A stretch of DNA of 64,000 bases from VRUE01 sp963788975 (GCA_963788975.1 CAWBIJ010000004.1:1240001-1304000); one strand, 5' to 3'; shown: positions 43,945 to 52,718, numbered from the stretch's first letter. Translations and numbers: made by a program. The notes: generated by a model not told the origin, from the sequence alone.

Positions 43945-45666
43945 GTGACCAACGCCGAGATCGCCGCCGCCCTCGACGAGCTCGGGGTCCTCTACGAGCT
44001 CGATGGGGCGGTCAAATACAGGGTGCTCGCCTACGGCACCGCGGCGAAGGCGATCCGCGAGAGCCCGATCTCGATCGCCGAGCTCGCCAAGGAAGGCCGG
44101 GCGACCGAGGTTCCCGGGGTCGGCAAGACGCTGGCGGAGAAGATCGACGCCCTGCTTGCTACCGGCGAGATCCCCGCCGCGGCGAAGCTGAAGGCGAAGT
44201 TCCCGCCGACCCTGATCCAGGTGACACGGGTGCCGGGGCTGGGGGCGAAGACCGCGCGGCGGCTCTACGACGAGCTGGGGGTCGTCTCGCTGGAGGACCT
44301 GAGGACGGCGGCGGTGGGGAAACGGATTCGCGAGGTGAAGGGCCTCGGCCCGAAGGTCGAGGAGAACGTGCTGGCCCGGCTGGATCAACTCGGCGAGCCC
44401 GGCGAGGGCCCCGGCCGCCTGCTGCTCTCCAAGGTGCGGCCGATCGCCGAAGAGCTGGCGGCGGCCCTGCGCGAGCACCCGACCGCCAACCGGGTCGAGG
44501 TCGCCGGCTCGGCGCGGCGCTGGGCCGAGACCTGCAAGGACATCGACCTGATCGCGACGGCGGAGGAGCCGGCCGCGCTCGCGGAGCACCTGGCCGGGCA
44601 CCCGCTGATCGCCTCGGCGGGGAAACCGGGGTCGAAAGGCGTTCGCGCCCAGACCCACAATGGCGTCTCGGTCGACCTGCGGATCGTCGCCCCCGAGGCG
44701 TTCGGCAACCTGCTCCAGCACTTCACCGGCTCGCAGGCGCACAACGTGCAGCTGCGTGAGGACGCGGTCAGCCGCGGGCTCTCCGTCTCCGAGCACGGGG
44801 TGACCGAGGTCGAGAGCGGCGACGTCACCCTCTGCGAGAGCGAGGAGCAGGTCTACGAGCGCCTCGGCTACGCCTACATCGAGCCCGAGCTGCGCGAGGG
44901 CCGCGGCGAGCTGAAGGCGGCGCGCGAAGGGAAGCTGCCGGAGCTGATCGCGGTCGAGGACATCCGCGGCGACCTGCACTCCCACACCACGCTCTCCGAC
45001 GGTCGCAACACGCTCGGGGAGATGGCGGAGGCGGGTCGCGCGCGCGGCTACGCCTACATGGCGATCACCGACCACTCGGCCAGCCACGGCTTCGGCGACC
45101 ATGTCACCGCCGAGCGGCTGTGGGAGCGGATTGAGGAGGTCCGCGAGTTGAACAAAGGGAAACGGGGCTTCCGGCTGCTCGCCGGCTCCGAGGTCAACAT
45201 CGGACTCGACGGCTCGCTCGACTACCCCGACGACCTGCTCGAGGCGCTCGACTGGGTCGTGGCCAGCGTCCACACCTCTTTCGGGGTGGGAGAGCCGGCG
45301 ATGACCGAGCGGGTGCTGGCGGCGATCGAGAACTCGCGCGTCGACTGCATCGGCCACCTGACCGGGCGGCTGATCGGTCGCCGCGAGCCCTACGGGATCG
45401 ACGTCGAGGCGGTGGCCGAGGCGGCCGCCCGCACCGGCACGATGCTGGAGATCAACGGCAACCCCAATCGCCGCGACCTCTCCGAGCACCACGCCCGCCT
45501 CGCGATCGAGGCGGGGGCGACGATCGTCCTCAATACCGACGCCCACGGCGTCGACACGCTCGACAACATCGCCTACGCGGTGGCCACCGCCCGCCGCGCC
45601 TGGCTCAGCGCCGATCAGGTGGCCAACACGCGCAGTTGGAGCGAGTTCAAGAAGCTGTTGATGTAG
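43945..45666 (+). CDS. polX: Family X DNA polymerase with PHP domain
   Basis: A 573-residue protein. The N-terminus has the 8-kDa-like and helix-hairpin-helix region (TEVPGVGKTLAEKIDALL, VPGLGAKTARRLYDELG). The polymerase palm has VAGSARRWAETCKDIDLI with two Asp ligands and SVDLRIV with the third. The PHP domain begins near residue 342 with GDLHSHTTLSDGRNT and continues with AITDHSASHGF, ASVHTSFG and NTDAHGVD. Bacterial PolX fills short gaps in base-excision repair, and its PHP part is a metal-dependent 3'-5' exonuclease. Length matches Bacillus PolX (about 570). The start is GTG, probably leaderless. Confidence 0.93.
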   Translation: MTNAEIAAALDELGVLYELDGAVKYRVLAYGTAAKAIRESPISIAELAKEGRATEVPGVGKTLAEKIDALLATGEIPAAAKLKAKFPPTLIQVTRVPGLGAKTARRLYDELGVVSLEDLRTAAVGKRIREVKGLGPKVEENVLARLDQLGEPGEGPGRLLLSKVRPIAEELAAALREHPTANRVEVAGSARRWAETCKDIDLIATAEEPAALAEHLAGHPLIASAGKPGSKGVRAQTHNGVSVDLRIVAPEAFGNLLQHFTGSQAHNVQLREDAVSRGLSVSEHGVTEVESGDVTLCESEEQVYERLGYAYIEPELREGRGELKAAREGKLPELIAVEDIRGDLHSHTTLSDGRNTLGEMAEAGRARGYAYMAITDHSASHGFGDHVTAERLWERIEEVRELNKGKRGFRLLAGSEVNIGLDGSLDYPDDLLEALDWVVASVHTSFGVGEPAMTERVLAAIENSRVDCIGHLTGRLIGRREPYGIDVEAVAEAAARTGTMLEINGNPNRRDLSEHHARLAIEAGATIVLNTDAHGVDTLDNIAYAVATARRAWLSADQVANTRSWSEFKKLLM

Positions 45667-45721
45667 TCAGAACACTTCCAGACAACAAGCTTCGCTAGAC
45701 TGGCGGTCGCCGCGCGGCGTA

Positions 45722-45792
45722 GCCCCCGCCGGTGGACGCCGGCTCCTCAACTCGCATTGAGGGAAGAGCAGGTTCGATTCCTGCCGGGGGCG
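45722..45792 (+). tRNA. tRNA-like element with aberrant arms
   Basis: A 7-pair acceptor stem (GCCCCCG with CGGGGGC) encloses a perfect canonical T-arm (GCAGG-TTCGATT-CCTGC, 45768-45784). The D region is a CCGG-TGGACG-CCGG hairpin with no bases between it and the acceptor. The anticodon-like arm CCTCAA-CTCGCA-TTGAGG has a six-base loop, or five pairs and eight bases. No CCA is encoded. With T33 assumed, the anticodon would be CGC (Ala), but the G3-U70 pair of alanine tRNAs is absent. It may be a degenerate tRNA or a tRNA-like RNA. A 15-base segment (45741-45755) is also complementary to 45806-45820. Confidence 0.4.
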
Positions 45793-45854
45793 CTATTATG
45801 GAAGCGCGAGTTGAGGAGCCAGTCAGTCCAACTGACCGGTCTTTCCAGTTTTCG

Positions 45855-45884
45855 CGAACGGCCCGCCTTCCGGCGGGTCGTTCG
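45855..45884. terminator. Hairpin terminator downstream of the tRNA-like element
   Basis: Thirteen-pair stem with one G-T pair and loop TTCC, followed by CTTTC, between the convergent polX/tRNA-like region and the SIMPL gene. Confidence 0.7.
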
Positions 45885-45911
45885 CTTTCAGGACTTCGTG
45901 TCGGAGCGGTG

Positions 45912-46592
45912 CTACTCGAGCGCGAAGACGACGCGCACCTTGGCGGTCACCGTCGAGGTGCCGGGCTTCGCGGGAGGAGGAGCTTGGTCCGCTGCGCCGC
46001 GTGGGCCCTTCGGGGAAGCTTCGGCAGGCGTTTCCGGGGTGGCCTCGGTGCTTTCCTCGATGCTGAGGGCGGGGCCCAGGATCGCGCCCGCCCGCGCGGC
46101 GAGCGCGGCCGCCTTCGCCTGCGCCTGGTCGAAGGCGGCGAGGAGCGTGTTGCGGTAGGCGAGCTCCGGGTCGCTGGCGAAGAAGTTCGGTCCCCGCGAC
46201 CCGGTCGCCCCGGCGGCGATCGCCGTGTTGACCAGCTCGCCTGCACGACCGGGCTCGTGCAGGATCACGACGATCCCCTCGGCGGCCCGATAGAGGGTGA
46301 GTTTTCCGCGACTCACCTGACGGACCGAGATCCGGCCGGTGGTCACGTCTCCGGGCTCCACTCCTGGCACTGACTGCACCGCCGCGATCACCGCTCGCAG
46401 GCGAACCGCGACGACTCGCAGCGCTGCCTGGCGGGTCTTGCGCACCTTGGTGACGCCGAAACTGAGGCTCGCCGCGTCGTTTGGCACCGCCTGGGTCGAG
46501 GCGCCGACGACGGTGACCGTCCGGGTCTGCGCTGTTGCGGCGGCCGGAAGGAGCAGCGAGGCAACGAGGACGGCGAGCAGGGCGCGCTTCAC
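45912..46592 (-). CDS. Secreted SIMPL (DUF541) domain protein
   Basis: A 226-residue exported protein starting at GTG 46592. The signal peptide ends near AATAQ. The SIMPL domain follows directly (RTVTVVGASTQAVPNDAASL, SFGVTKVRKTRQAA) and ends with a beta strand VTAKVRVVFALE after a Pro-rich insert (EASPKGPRGAADQAPPPAKP). SIMPL/DUF541 proteins are periplasmic or surface proteins of unclear function (Escherichia coli YggE belongs here). It follows the small membrane protein gene on the same strand after 50 bases. Confidence 0.8.
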   Translation of the reverse strand: MKRALLAVLVASLLLPAAATAQTRTVTVVGASTQAVPNDAASLSFGVTKVRKTRQAALRVVAVRLRAVIAAVQSVPGVEPGDVTTGRISVRQVSRGKLTLYRAAEGIVVILHEPGRAGELVNTAIAAGATGSRGPNFFASDPELAYRNTLLAAFDQAQAKAAALAARAGAILGPALSIEESTEATPETPAEASPKGPRGAADQAPPPAKPGTSTVTAKVRVVFALE

Positions 46593-46642
46593 ACCACCAT
46601 GTTCGCAGCAGGCAACGACGGGGCTTCGCCGGCGCCGCCTTC

Positions 46643-47155
46643 TCACACCCGCACCCGTTCGCTGCGCAGGCCGGGGGTGCGGACGAGCTGGATCGGCCGC
46701 AGGGCGGAGTTGGGGACGACGTAGAACTTGACGCCGTCGCGCTGCTCGACACCGAGCACGGCGGCCTCGCGGGTGCGCCAGGCGAGGGCGACGAGCAGGG
46801 CGTAGCCGGCACCGACCGCGGCGACACCGGGGAAGAAAATGCCGAGCACGCCGGCAGCCAGGGCGGTGACGCCGATCGGCCAGAGGCGGGCAAGCGCTAT
46901 CCGGGCCGGTGACTCGGGCGGCAGGCTGGTTGCGGTGCGGGCCGCCGCGAGGGCATCGCGGACGCCGTCGGCGGCCCGGGCCGGCCGACCCAGGTAGAGG
47001 CCGATCGCCAGCGCCGTGCCCCACCAGGCGGCCGCGACCAGGACGGCGGTCGTGTCGTCGCTGCTACCCGCGGCGATGGCCGTGATCGCGGCGAGGACCG
47101 TCGCCTCGGCGGCGACCAGGAGCACGGTGACGCGCAGCAGGTCGGTGAAGGGCAT
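46643..47155 (-). CDS. Small membrane protein downstream of otsB
   Basis: A 170-residue protein with about four hydrophobic segments (VTVLLVAAEATVLAAITAIA, AVLVAAAWWGTALAIGLYLG, IGVTALAAGVLGIFF, VGAGYALLVALAW). The cytosolic tail contains the segment VEQRDGVKFYVVPNS. I do not recognise a family. ATG 47155 lies two bases after the otsB stop, so it belongs to that operon. Confidence 0.7.
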   Translation of the reverse strand: MPFTDLLRVTVLLVAAEATVLAAITAIAAGSSDDTTAVLVAAAWWGTALAIGLYLGRPARAADGVRDALAAARTATSLPPESPARIALARLWPIGVTALAAGVLGIFFPGVAAVGAGYALLVALAWRTREAAVLGVEQRDGVKFYVVPNSALRPIQLVRTPGLRSERVRV

Positions 47156-47157
47156 GC

Positions 47158-47979
47158 CTACTCCGCCAGCCCCTCGAGGATCGCCAGCCATCCGGCGGGC
47201 CCGTCGACGGTCAGGTCGGACTCGGCGGCCAGCTCCTGCGGCGCCTCCGGCGAGACGACCCCAACGCAGATCGCCACTTCCAGTTCGCCCTCCTCCCGCA
47301 GCTCGCGCAGGCCGCGGAACGCGTCTAGGTCAGTCGTGTCATCGCCGGCATAGACCGCGAGTCTCGTTCGGTCGGGAGCTGTCGAGAGCAGCGCCCTCAC
47401 CGCCCGGTCCTTGCCGACTTCCGCCAATGGGCGGAGCTCCAGCACCTTGCGACCCCAGTGCGGATGCAGCCCCGCTTCGGCCGCACGCTCGGCCGCCTCC
47501 CGCGCCAGCGCCTCGGCTGCCTGCTCGTCCGCGGCGCCGCGCCAGTGCAGCGCCTGGATCGGCCCCTTGTCCTCGCTGCGGATCCCGGCAGCCGCCAAGG
47601 CCTCGCCGTCCAGCCCGGCGAGGAACGAGGCGGCGGCGCCGGACCGGGTGAGCGCCGGGTCCAGCCGCGGCTCCTCATCGCCGGGCAGCAGCAACTCCAG
47701 CCCGTGGTTGCCGGAGTAGGCGATCCCCTCGATCCCGACCAAACGCCGCGCCTCCACCGCCCGCCGTCCCGAGACGCAGCCGACCAACCCGTAGCGTCCG
47801 CTCAGCTTCTCCAGGGCAGCTCGAGCCTCGGCCGGCACCCCCGCCTGCTCGGGCCGCTCGACGATCGGCGCCAGGGTGCCGTCGACGTCGGTGAGGACCG
47901 CCGCCCGCCCCGGCTCCGCTCGCAGGGGCTCCAGCGCGGCTCCCCTGGCAGCCTCGCCCGCATCGGATTCAGGGCTCAC
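47158..47979 (-). CDS. otsB: Trehalose-6-phosphate phosphatase
   Basis: A 273-residue HAD-superfamily enzyme that removes phosphate from trehalose 6-phosphate. The nucleophile motif is LTDVDGTLAPI (residues about 30-40), and the C-terminal metal site is YAGDDTTDLDAF. Between them lie SGRRAVEARR and YSGNHGLEL, both typical of OtsB. No trehalose-6-phosphate synthase gene is in the window. The start GTG 47979 has GATACT seven bases upstream and no ribosome site; longer frames would run over the divergent promoter. Confidence 0.9.
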   Translation of the reverse strand: MSPESDAGEAARGAALEPLRAEPGRAAVLTDVDGTLAPIVERPEQAGVPAEARAALEKLSGRYGLVGCVSGRRAVEARRLVGIEGIAYSGNHGLELLLPGDEEPRLDPALTRSGAAASFLAGLDGEALAAAGIRSEDKGPIQALHWRGAADEQAAEALAREAAERAAEAGLHPHWGRKVLELRPLAEVGKDRAVRALLSTAPDRTRLAVYAGDDTTDLDAFRGLRELREEGELEVAICVGVVSPEAPQELAAESDLTVDGPAGWLAILEGLAE

Positions 47980-47985
47980 GGCATC

Positions 47986-47992
47986 TAGTATC
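47986..47992. promoter_or_regulatory. Shared divergent -10 (otsB / split TSUP permease)
   Basis: TAGTAT on the plus strand (47986-47991) and GATACT on the minus strand (47987-47992) overlap by five bases. They lie ten bases from GTG 48002 and seven from GTG 47979. Both genes lack a ribosome site. Confidence 0.55.
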
Positions 47993-48001
47993 GCCGCCAC
48001 G

Positions 48002-48379
48002 GTGGACCCCGAGCTACCTTCCCGTCCCCTGCTCAAGCTCGCCATCATCGGCACCCTGGCGGGAATCTTCAGCGGCCTCTTCGGCGTCGGCGGCGGGACC
48101 GTGATCGTGCCGCTGCTGATCTTCTGGTTCGGCTATGGCGAGCGGCTCGCCACCGGCACCAGCCTGGCCGCGATCATCGGCATCGGGCTGCTCGGGGCGC
48201 TTGCCCAGGGCGGCATCTACGGCAACGTCGACGTCGACACGGCGCTGCTGCTCTCGATCCCGGCGATCGGCGGCGTGATCGCGGGAACGGCGATCCAGCA
48301 GCGGATCTCCCAGCGCACCGTCTCTCTGCTCTTCGCCGCGCTGCTGCTGGTCATCGCAATCGAGCTGATCGTCCCATGA
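48002..48379 (+). CDS. Half-size TSUP (TauE/SafE) permease, first half
   Basis: A 125-residue membrane protein from GTG 48002. LKLAIIGTLAGIFSGLFGVG followed by GGTVIVPLL is the glycine motif that opens each half of TauE/SafE/TSUP transporters; three further hydrophobic segments follow. Usual family members have about 250 residues made of two such halves. Here each half is its own gene, and the second follows 18 bases later. TSUP proteins carry sulfite, sulfonates or similar anions. The start is GTG with TAGTAT upstream, and it fits the membrane topology better than an upstream in-frame ATG. Confidence 0.8.
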   Translation: MDPELPSRPLLKLAIIGTLAGIFSGLFGVGGGTVIVPLLIFWFGYGERLATGTSLAAIIGIGLLGALAQGGIYGNVDVDTALLLSIPAIGGVIAGTAIQQRISQRTVSLLFAALLLVIAIELIVP

Positions 48380-48397
48380 GCACGGAATGGGGAAACG

Positions 48398-48778
48398 ATG
48401 GATGAGCTGATGGCGATCCTCTTCGCTATCGCTGGCGGCCTTGCCGGTGGCCTGGTCGGGGTCGGCGGCGGCGTCCTCTTCGTCCCCGCGCTGACCATCT
48501 TCCTCGGCTTCGGCCAGGTCGAGGCGGAGTCGACCTCGCTGCTGATGATCGTCATTGTCGCCCTCGTCGGCACGATGCGGCAGCGCTCCTACGGCAACGT
48601 CAACCTCCGTGCCGCTCTCGTCGTCGCGGCCCTCTCGCCGCTCGGCGTCCTGCTCGGCGTCGTCGTCGCCAACGAGGTCTCCCAGCGCGTCCTGGAGCTC
48701 TCCTTCGCCGCCCTGGTCCTGTTCATCGCCTACGGCCTGGTGCGTCGTGCCCTGGCCCCGCCCGACCGGACTGCCTGA
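48398..48778 (+). CDS. Half-size TSUP (TauE/SafE) permease, second half
   Basis: A 126-residue membrane protein with AILFAIAGGLAGGLVGVG then GGVLFVPAL and three further hydrophobic segments, the same build as the first half. The matching motifs GNVDVDTALL and GNVNLRAALV in the two halves confirm the internal-repeat relation. GGGGAAA precedes ATG 48398. The two halves probably assemble as a heterodimer. The 3' end overlaps the convergent TetR gene by 49 bases. Confidence 0.8.
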   Translation: MDELMAILFAIAGGLAGGLVGVGGGVLFVPALTIFLGFGQVEAESTSLLMIVIVALVGTMRQRSYGNVNLRAALVVAALSPLGVLLGVVVANEVSQRVLELSFAALVLFIAYGLVRRALAPPDRTA

Positions 48779-49398
48779 CGCCGCTCCGTCACCCCGACCG
48801 CGCGGCGGCAGAAGGCCGACAGCGAAGCGACCAGCTGCTCGACCGGGACGTCCTCGCCGGCGACCGGCGAGAGCGGGCTGACCAGCGACTCGGAGATCGC
48901 GCCGATCAGCGCCGCCGCGGTCAGGTCGGCATCCTGCTTGGGCAGCTCGCCGGCGGCGATCCCGGCCCGCAGCAGCGTCGCCAGCCCGCTTCGGTAGGTC
49001 TGCCGGTAGGCGAGACGCTCGGCGTCGACGAGCGGATCGACGGGCTCGTAGCCGAGCGCCCAGGCGAGCCGGGGCCGCGCCAGGACGCTGCCGGTGAACT
49101 CGCGAATGATCGCGTCGAGCTTTTCCACCGCGGCGCCGGGCTTCGAGCTGGCCTCGCGCAGCGCCGCAAGCTCCGTCTCCGCAGCAGCGCGGAAGACCTC
49201 GACGAAGAGCTCCGCCTTGGAGGGGAAGTGGCGGTAGAGCGCCCCCGTCGAGACACCGCTGCGGGCGGCAATGGCCGCCACCGAGGCGGTGGCATAGCCG
49301 CCCTCTTCGAGCAGCTCGACGGCCGCCTCGAGCAACCGCTCGCGGGTGGCGTCGCCGCGGGAGCGGCTCGTGCCCGGCTTGTCTTTGCCGGTGGTCAT
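48730..49398 (-). CDS. TetR-family regulator of the adjacent ABC exporter
   Basis: A 222-residue regulator. The N-terminal helix-turn-helix reads TRERLLEAAVELLEEGGYAT and ASVAAIAARSGVSTGALYRH with FPSKAELF. The C-terminal ligand domain is helical. It is the last gene of the operon ATPase (52654) - permease (51920) - TetR (49398), eight bases after the permease stop. The perfect inverted repeat at 52669-52684 next to the operon's -10 is the likely target, so it should sense a substrate of the exporter and control its own operon. Confidence 0.85.
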   Translation of the reverse strand: MTTGKDKPGTSRSRGDATRERLLEAAVELLEEGGYATASVAAIAARSGVSTGALYRHFPSKAELFVEVFRAAAETELAALREASSKPGAAVEKLDAIIREFTGSVLARPRLAWALGYEPVDPLVDAERLAYRQTYRSGLATLLRAGIAAGELPKQDADLTAAALIGAISESLVSPLSPVAGEDVPVEQLVASLSAFCRRAVGVTERRQAVRSGGARARRTRP

Positions 49399-49406
49399 CG
49401 CGATGC

Positions 49407-51920
49407 CTACTCGTAAGAGAGGGCGTTGGCTAGTGGCGCACGCGCGGTCAGCCAGGCCGGCAGCGCCGCCGCCAGCGCCCCGATCGAGGTCGCGGCGGCG
49501 GTCACCGCGACGACGGTCCAGATCGGGATGCCCTCGTCGATCACGTAGCCCTGGGACTCGAGGAAGCCCAAGCCCGGCCCGAGGAAGGAGACGACGCCGC
49601 CGATCGCCCCGCAGATCCCGCCCAGGGCCATGACCAGCAGCGTCTCCAGGGCCAGCGCGGCGAAGAGGCCGCCCCCGCGCATCCCCATCGCCCGCAGCAC
49701 CGCCCACTCCCGCCGCCGGGCGAAGACCGAGGTGGTGACGATGCCGCCGACCGCGACCAGCGCCGCGAGCAGGGTCAGCGCCCGCATCGCGACCAGCCCT
49801 TTGGTGCTCTGGTCCATCTGGCCTTTGATCGTCTCGGTGAACTCGGCGCCGGAGACCGTGTGCAGCGGCCGCAGCCGTTTCAGGGCTGCGGCATCGATCT
49901 CAGAGCGGCGGTCGGCGACGAGGACGCTGATCGCGTCGGTCCGGTAGAGGTCGCGGTAGCGGCCGATGTCCATGTAGATCGTGCCGGAGGGCCAGCCGAA
50001 GTCCTCGACCTCGCCGAGGACTTCGAACTTCTCTCGCCCGGCGGGGGTGTTGAGCTCGATCGAGTCGCCGGTCTCGATCCCGAGCCCGGCCGCCATCACC
50101 CGCGAGATCAGGACGTCCTGGGGGTTGGCGTGCAGCTTCGGCAGCTGCCGCGGCAGGCCGATGCCCTCGCTGCCGAAGAGCCCACCGCGCTCGTCGGTGG
50201 CGGTCGCCCGCAGCTCGATCCTGCGGCCTTCGTAGGGGATGAAGGCGAAGGCGGTCGGCTCCGCTTCCGCCGAGGGATCGCGCAGCGCCTGCCGCGCGTA
50301 GCGGCTCGTCACCGGGACGCTGGAGAAGGCGTCTTCGGAGGCGCGCAGCTCCTGGGCGCCGGGGCGGACCGCGTCGGTGAGCAGTCCGATTCGGTCGACC
50401 AGCGCGCGCTCGGAGAGCTGGGGCGGGATTACGGCGGCGATCCCGAGCGCCATGATCGCCGCCGCCAGCGCCGCTCGCCGCGGGTTGGCCTCGATCGCGC
50501 CGCGGGCGACCATCACCGCCTTGGAGCTGTCGTCGCTGCGGCGGCCGAGCCCGATCGCGACCAGGCCGACGACGCCCGGCGTCACCATCGCCAGGCCGAT
50601 CAGAATCAGCACCACGGCGACCGGGTAGAGGCCCAGATTGCTGAGCACGAGGCTGAGCAGAAGCAGGCCGCCCCCACCGCCGAGCAGGCCCAGCGCCGAC
50701 CGCAACGAGATCGTCGAGACGACGGTCGCCCCCGCCTGCGGCGAGCGGCCGAGCTGCTCGGCGATCGAGCCGCGGGCCGAGGCCAGCGCGCCGACCGTCG
50801 CCGCGACCCCGACGACGAGGGCCAGCGCGGCGGAGACGGCAACGGCGCCGGGCCGCACGTCGACCTGCATGTTGAAGCCGAAGACGTCGGTTAGGTAGGT
50901 CGGGACCTGGGCTGCCAGGTAGTGGGCGATCGGGGTTCCGATCAGCACTCCGGCCGGGATCGCGGCGATCAGGAGAACGGCGAGGATGAGGCTCTCGGCA
51001 AGGACCAGCGGCAGCCGGCGCGAGCCCAACGCGCGCAGCAGGCCAAGGTCCTCCTGGCGCTCCAGCATCCGCATCAGCTGCAGCACGTAGATCAGCAGCG
51101 CGGCGATCGCCAGCACGACCATGCCGAAGACGAGGGTCGGCGCCCGCACGGTGAAGTCGAGTACGTGGCCGAGCTCCTCCTGGCTGCGCTCGGCGCTGGT
51201 CAGCGCGGTCCCGGCGGGCAGGACGCGCTCGGCCCTGCGTTCCCAGTCTCCTACCGAGGCGCCGGGGGCGAGCTTGACGTAGACCACCGTCGGTTTGCCC
51301 GGCGCACCGCGCAGCGCCTCTAGCCGTCGCCTGGGCAGCGTGATCACGTCCTCGATCGTCGGCTCGACCTCGACGACCCGGGCGACGCGCAAACGCGGCG
51401 CGCGATCGTAGGCGAAGAGCCGCAGTCGCTCGCCACGGCGGACGCCGAGCTCGCCGGCGAGCGTCGTGCTCAGCGCCAGGCCCGGCCGCGCCGAGCGGCC
51501 TGCGCGCATGCCGAGGTCGCGCTGGACGGCGCCCTGCAGGCGACGTGCGGAGCGGTCGACCCCGATCGCCGTGGCGACGGTCCGCTCGCCGCCCGCTTCC
51601 AGCGTGACCCGCTGCTGGGCCAGCGGGACCGCGTAGCGCGTGCCCTCGATCCGCTCCAGCCGTGCGGGCAGACCGGCCGGGAGCGAGGAGGTGCCGACCG
51701 CCTCGACCTGGACGTCGGAGACGCCGCTTAGGGCCTCGCCGCGCTCGCGGAACGAGTCCTCGATGCTGCTGGTGAAGGCGAGCAGCCCGATGCCGATGCC
51801 GAGGGCAAGCGCCAGCGCCGCCCAGAGCACCGCGACCCGGGTCCGCTGCCGTCGCATCACGTGCAGCAGGTGGCGGGTCAGCAGCGTGGCCAGCCGCGCC
51901 TGCGAGCGGATGCCGCTCAT
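49407..51920 (-). CDS. FtsX-like ABC transporter permease
   Basis: An 837-residue membrane protein with the architecture of MacB/FtsX-type permeases. A first membrane helix (VLWAALALALGIGIGLLAF) is followed by a large extracytoplasmic domain, a bundle of three or more helices, a second pair of helices in the middle, a second extracytoplasmic domain and three C-terminal helices. ERQEDLGLLRALGSRR and RREWAVLRAMGMRGGG are the characteristic coupling segments, one per half. Such permeases move lipids, lipoproteins or peptides out of the membrane. The start overlaps the ATPase stop (ATGA). Confidence 0.88.
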   Translation of the reverse strand: MSGIRSQARLATLLTRHLLHVMRRQRTRVAVLWAALALALGIGIGLLAFTSSIEDSFRERGEALSGVSDVQVEAVGTSSLPAGLPARLERIEGTRYAVPLAQQRVTLEAGGERTVATAIGVDRSARRLQGAVQRDLGMRAGRSARPGLALSTTLAGELGVRRGERLRLFAYDRAPRLRVARVVEVEPTIEDVITLPRRRLEALRGAPGKPTVVYVKLAPGASVGDWERRAERVLPAGTALTSAERSQEELGHVLDFTVRAPTLVFGMVVLAIAALLIYVLQLMRMLERQEDLGLLRALGSRRLPLVLAESLILAVLLIAAIPAGVLIGTPIAHYLAAQVPTYLTDVFGFNMQVDVRPGAVAVSAALALVVGVAATVGALASARGSIAEQLGRSPQAGATVVSTISLRSALGLLGGGGGLLLLSLVLSNLGLYPVAVVLILIGLAMVTPGVVGLVAIGLGRRSDDSSKAVMVARGAIEANPRRAALAAAIMALGIAAVIPPQLSERALVDRIGLLTDAVRPGAQELRASEDAFSSVPVTSRYARQALRDPSAEAEPTAFAFIPYEGRRIELRATATDERGGLFGSEGIGLPRQLPKLHANPQDVLISRVMAAGLGIETGDSIELNTPAGREKFEVLGEVEDFGWPSGTIYMDIGRYRDLYRTDAISVLVADRRSEIDAAALKRLRPLHTVSGAEFTETIKGQMDQSTKGLVAMRALTLLAALVAVGGIVTTSVFARRREWAVLRAMGMRGGGLFAALALETLLVMALGGICGAIGGVVSFLGPGLGFLESQGYVIDEGIPIWTVVAVTAAATSIGALAAALPAWLTARAPLANALSYE

Positions 51921-52654
51921 CTGCCGATCAGCGAGGAGAGTCCGGAGACGAGCCGCTGCCGCCGCCCGCCGTTTCGCGTGGCCTCGACCTGGTCGTCGAT
52001 CCGGCCGTCGACCAGGGAGACGATCTCGTCGGCGAAGCGCTCCGCCAGATCATGGTCGTGGGTGACCATTGCCACCGCCCGGTCCCCCGAGGCCTGCGCT
52101 CGCAACAGCTCGAGGATCTGCCCCGCGTTGCGCTGATCGAGGTTGCCGGTCGGCTCGTCGGCGAGGATCAGGCGCGGCTCGTTGACCAGTGCCCGGGCGA
52201 TCGCCACCCGCTGCATCTGGCCGCCACTGAGATTGCGGGCGGGCGCATCGACCTGCCGGGCAAGGCCCACCTGCTCGAGCAGGCCCTCCGCCCGTTGCCG
52301 CGATCGCCGCCCCTCGCGCCCGCCGATCGCCGCTGCCAGCTCGACGTTCTGGCGCGCGGTCAGCCCCGGCATCAGGTTGAAGAACTGGAAGATGAAGCCG
52401 AGGTTCGCGGCGCGGAAGCTCGCTCGGGCTTTCTGGCTGAGGCCGCCGATGTCGGCGCCGTCGAAGAGCAGTTGCCCGCCACTCGGCGTGTCCAGCGTGC
52501 CGATCAGGTTGAGCAGGGTGCTCTTGCCGCTGCCGGAGGGGCCGACGATCGCCACCAGCTTGCCCGGGCTGATCTGCATCGAGACCCTGTGCAGTACCTC
52601 GACCATCTCGCCGCCGATCGGGTAGGCCTTGCTGATCTCGCGCAGCTCGAGCAC
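51917..52654 (-). CDS. ABC transporter ATPase (MacB/LolD-like)
   Basis: A 245-residue ATPase with Walker A GPSGSGKSTLL, Q-loop FIFQFFNL, signature NLSGGQMQRVAIARAL, Walker B LILADEPTGNLD and the switch His in MVTHDHDLA. Similar ATPases work with FtsX-like permeases as mechanotransmission or export systems. I choose GTG 52654 (VLELREISKAYP) because TAGCCT lies eight bases upstream without a ribosome site; a TTG at 52705 would extend the protein by 17 residues over the promoter and operator. Confidence 0.88.
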   Translation of the reverse strand: MLELREISKAYPIGGEMVEVLHRVSMQISPGKLVAIVGPSGSGKSTLLNLIGTLDTPSGGQLLFDGADIGGLSQKARASFRAANLGFIFQFFNLMPGLTARQNVELAAAIGGREGRRSRQRAEGLLEQVGLARQVDAPARNLSGGQMQRVAIARALVNEPRLILADEPTGNLDQRNAGQILELLRAQASGDRAVAMVTHDHDLAERFADEIVSLVDGRIDDQVEATRNGGRRQRLVSGLSSLIGR

Positions 52655-52662
52655 TGGCGGAA

Positions 52663-52684
52663 AGGCTAGTGAATCGTGATTCAC
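52663..52684 (-). promoter_or_regulatory. Promoter and TetR-type operator of the ABC exporter operon
   Basis: The perfect repeat GTGAATC-GT-GATTCAC (52669-52684) abuts the -10 hexamer TAGCCT (52663-52668, minus strand), so it fills the -10/-35 spacer. Its size and symmetry are typical for TetR-family operators. Confidence 0.65.
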
Positions 52685-52718
52685 ATCGACCGTGACGTTC
52701 GTCAACTACCCTCATTGA

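Noticed and set aside
43807..45546. 579-codon minus-strand frame opposite polX
   Set aside because: Shadow frame; the PolX protein on the plus strand is complete with all motifs.
45722..45792. Selenocysteine tRNA or tmRNA
   Set aside because: There is no 8-pair acceptor, UCA anticodon or long variable arm, and it is far too short for tmRNA with no coding segment.
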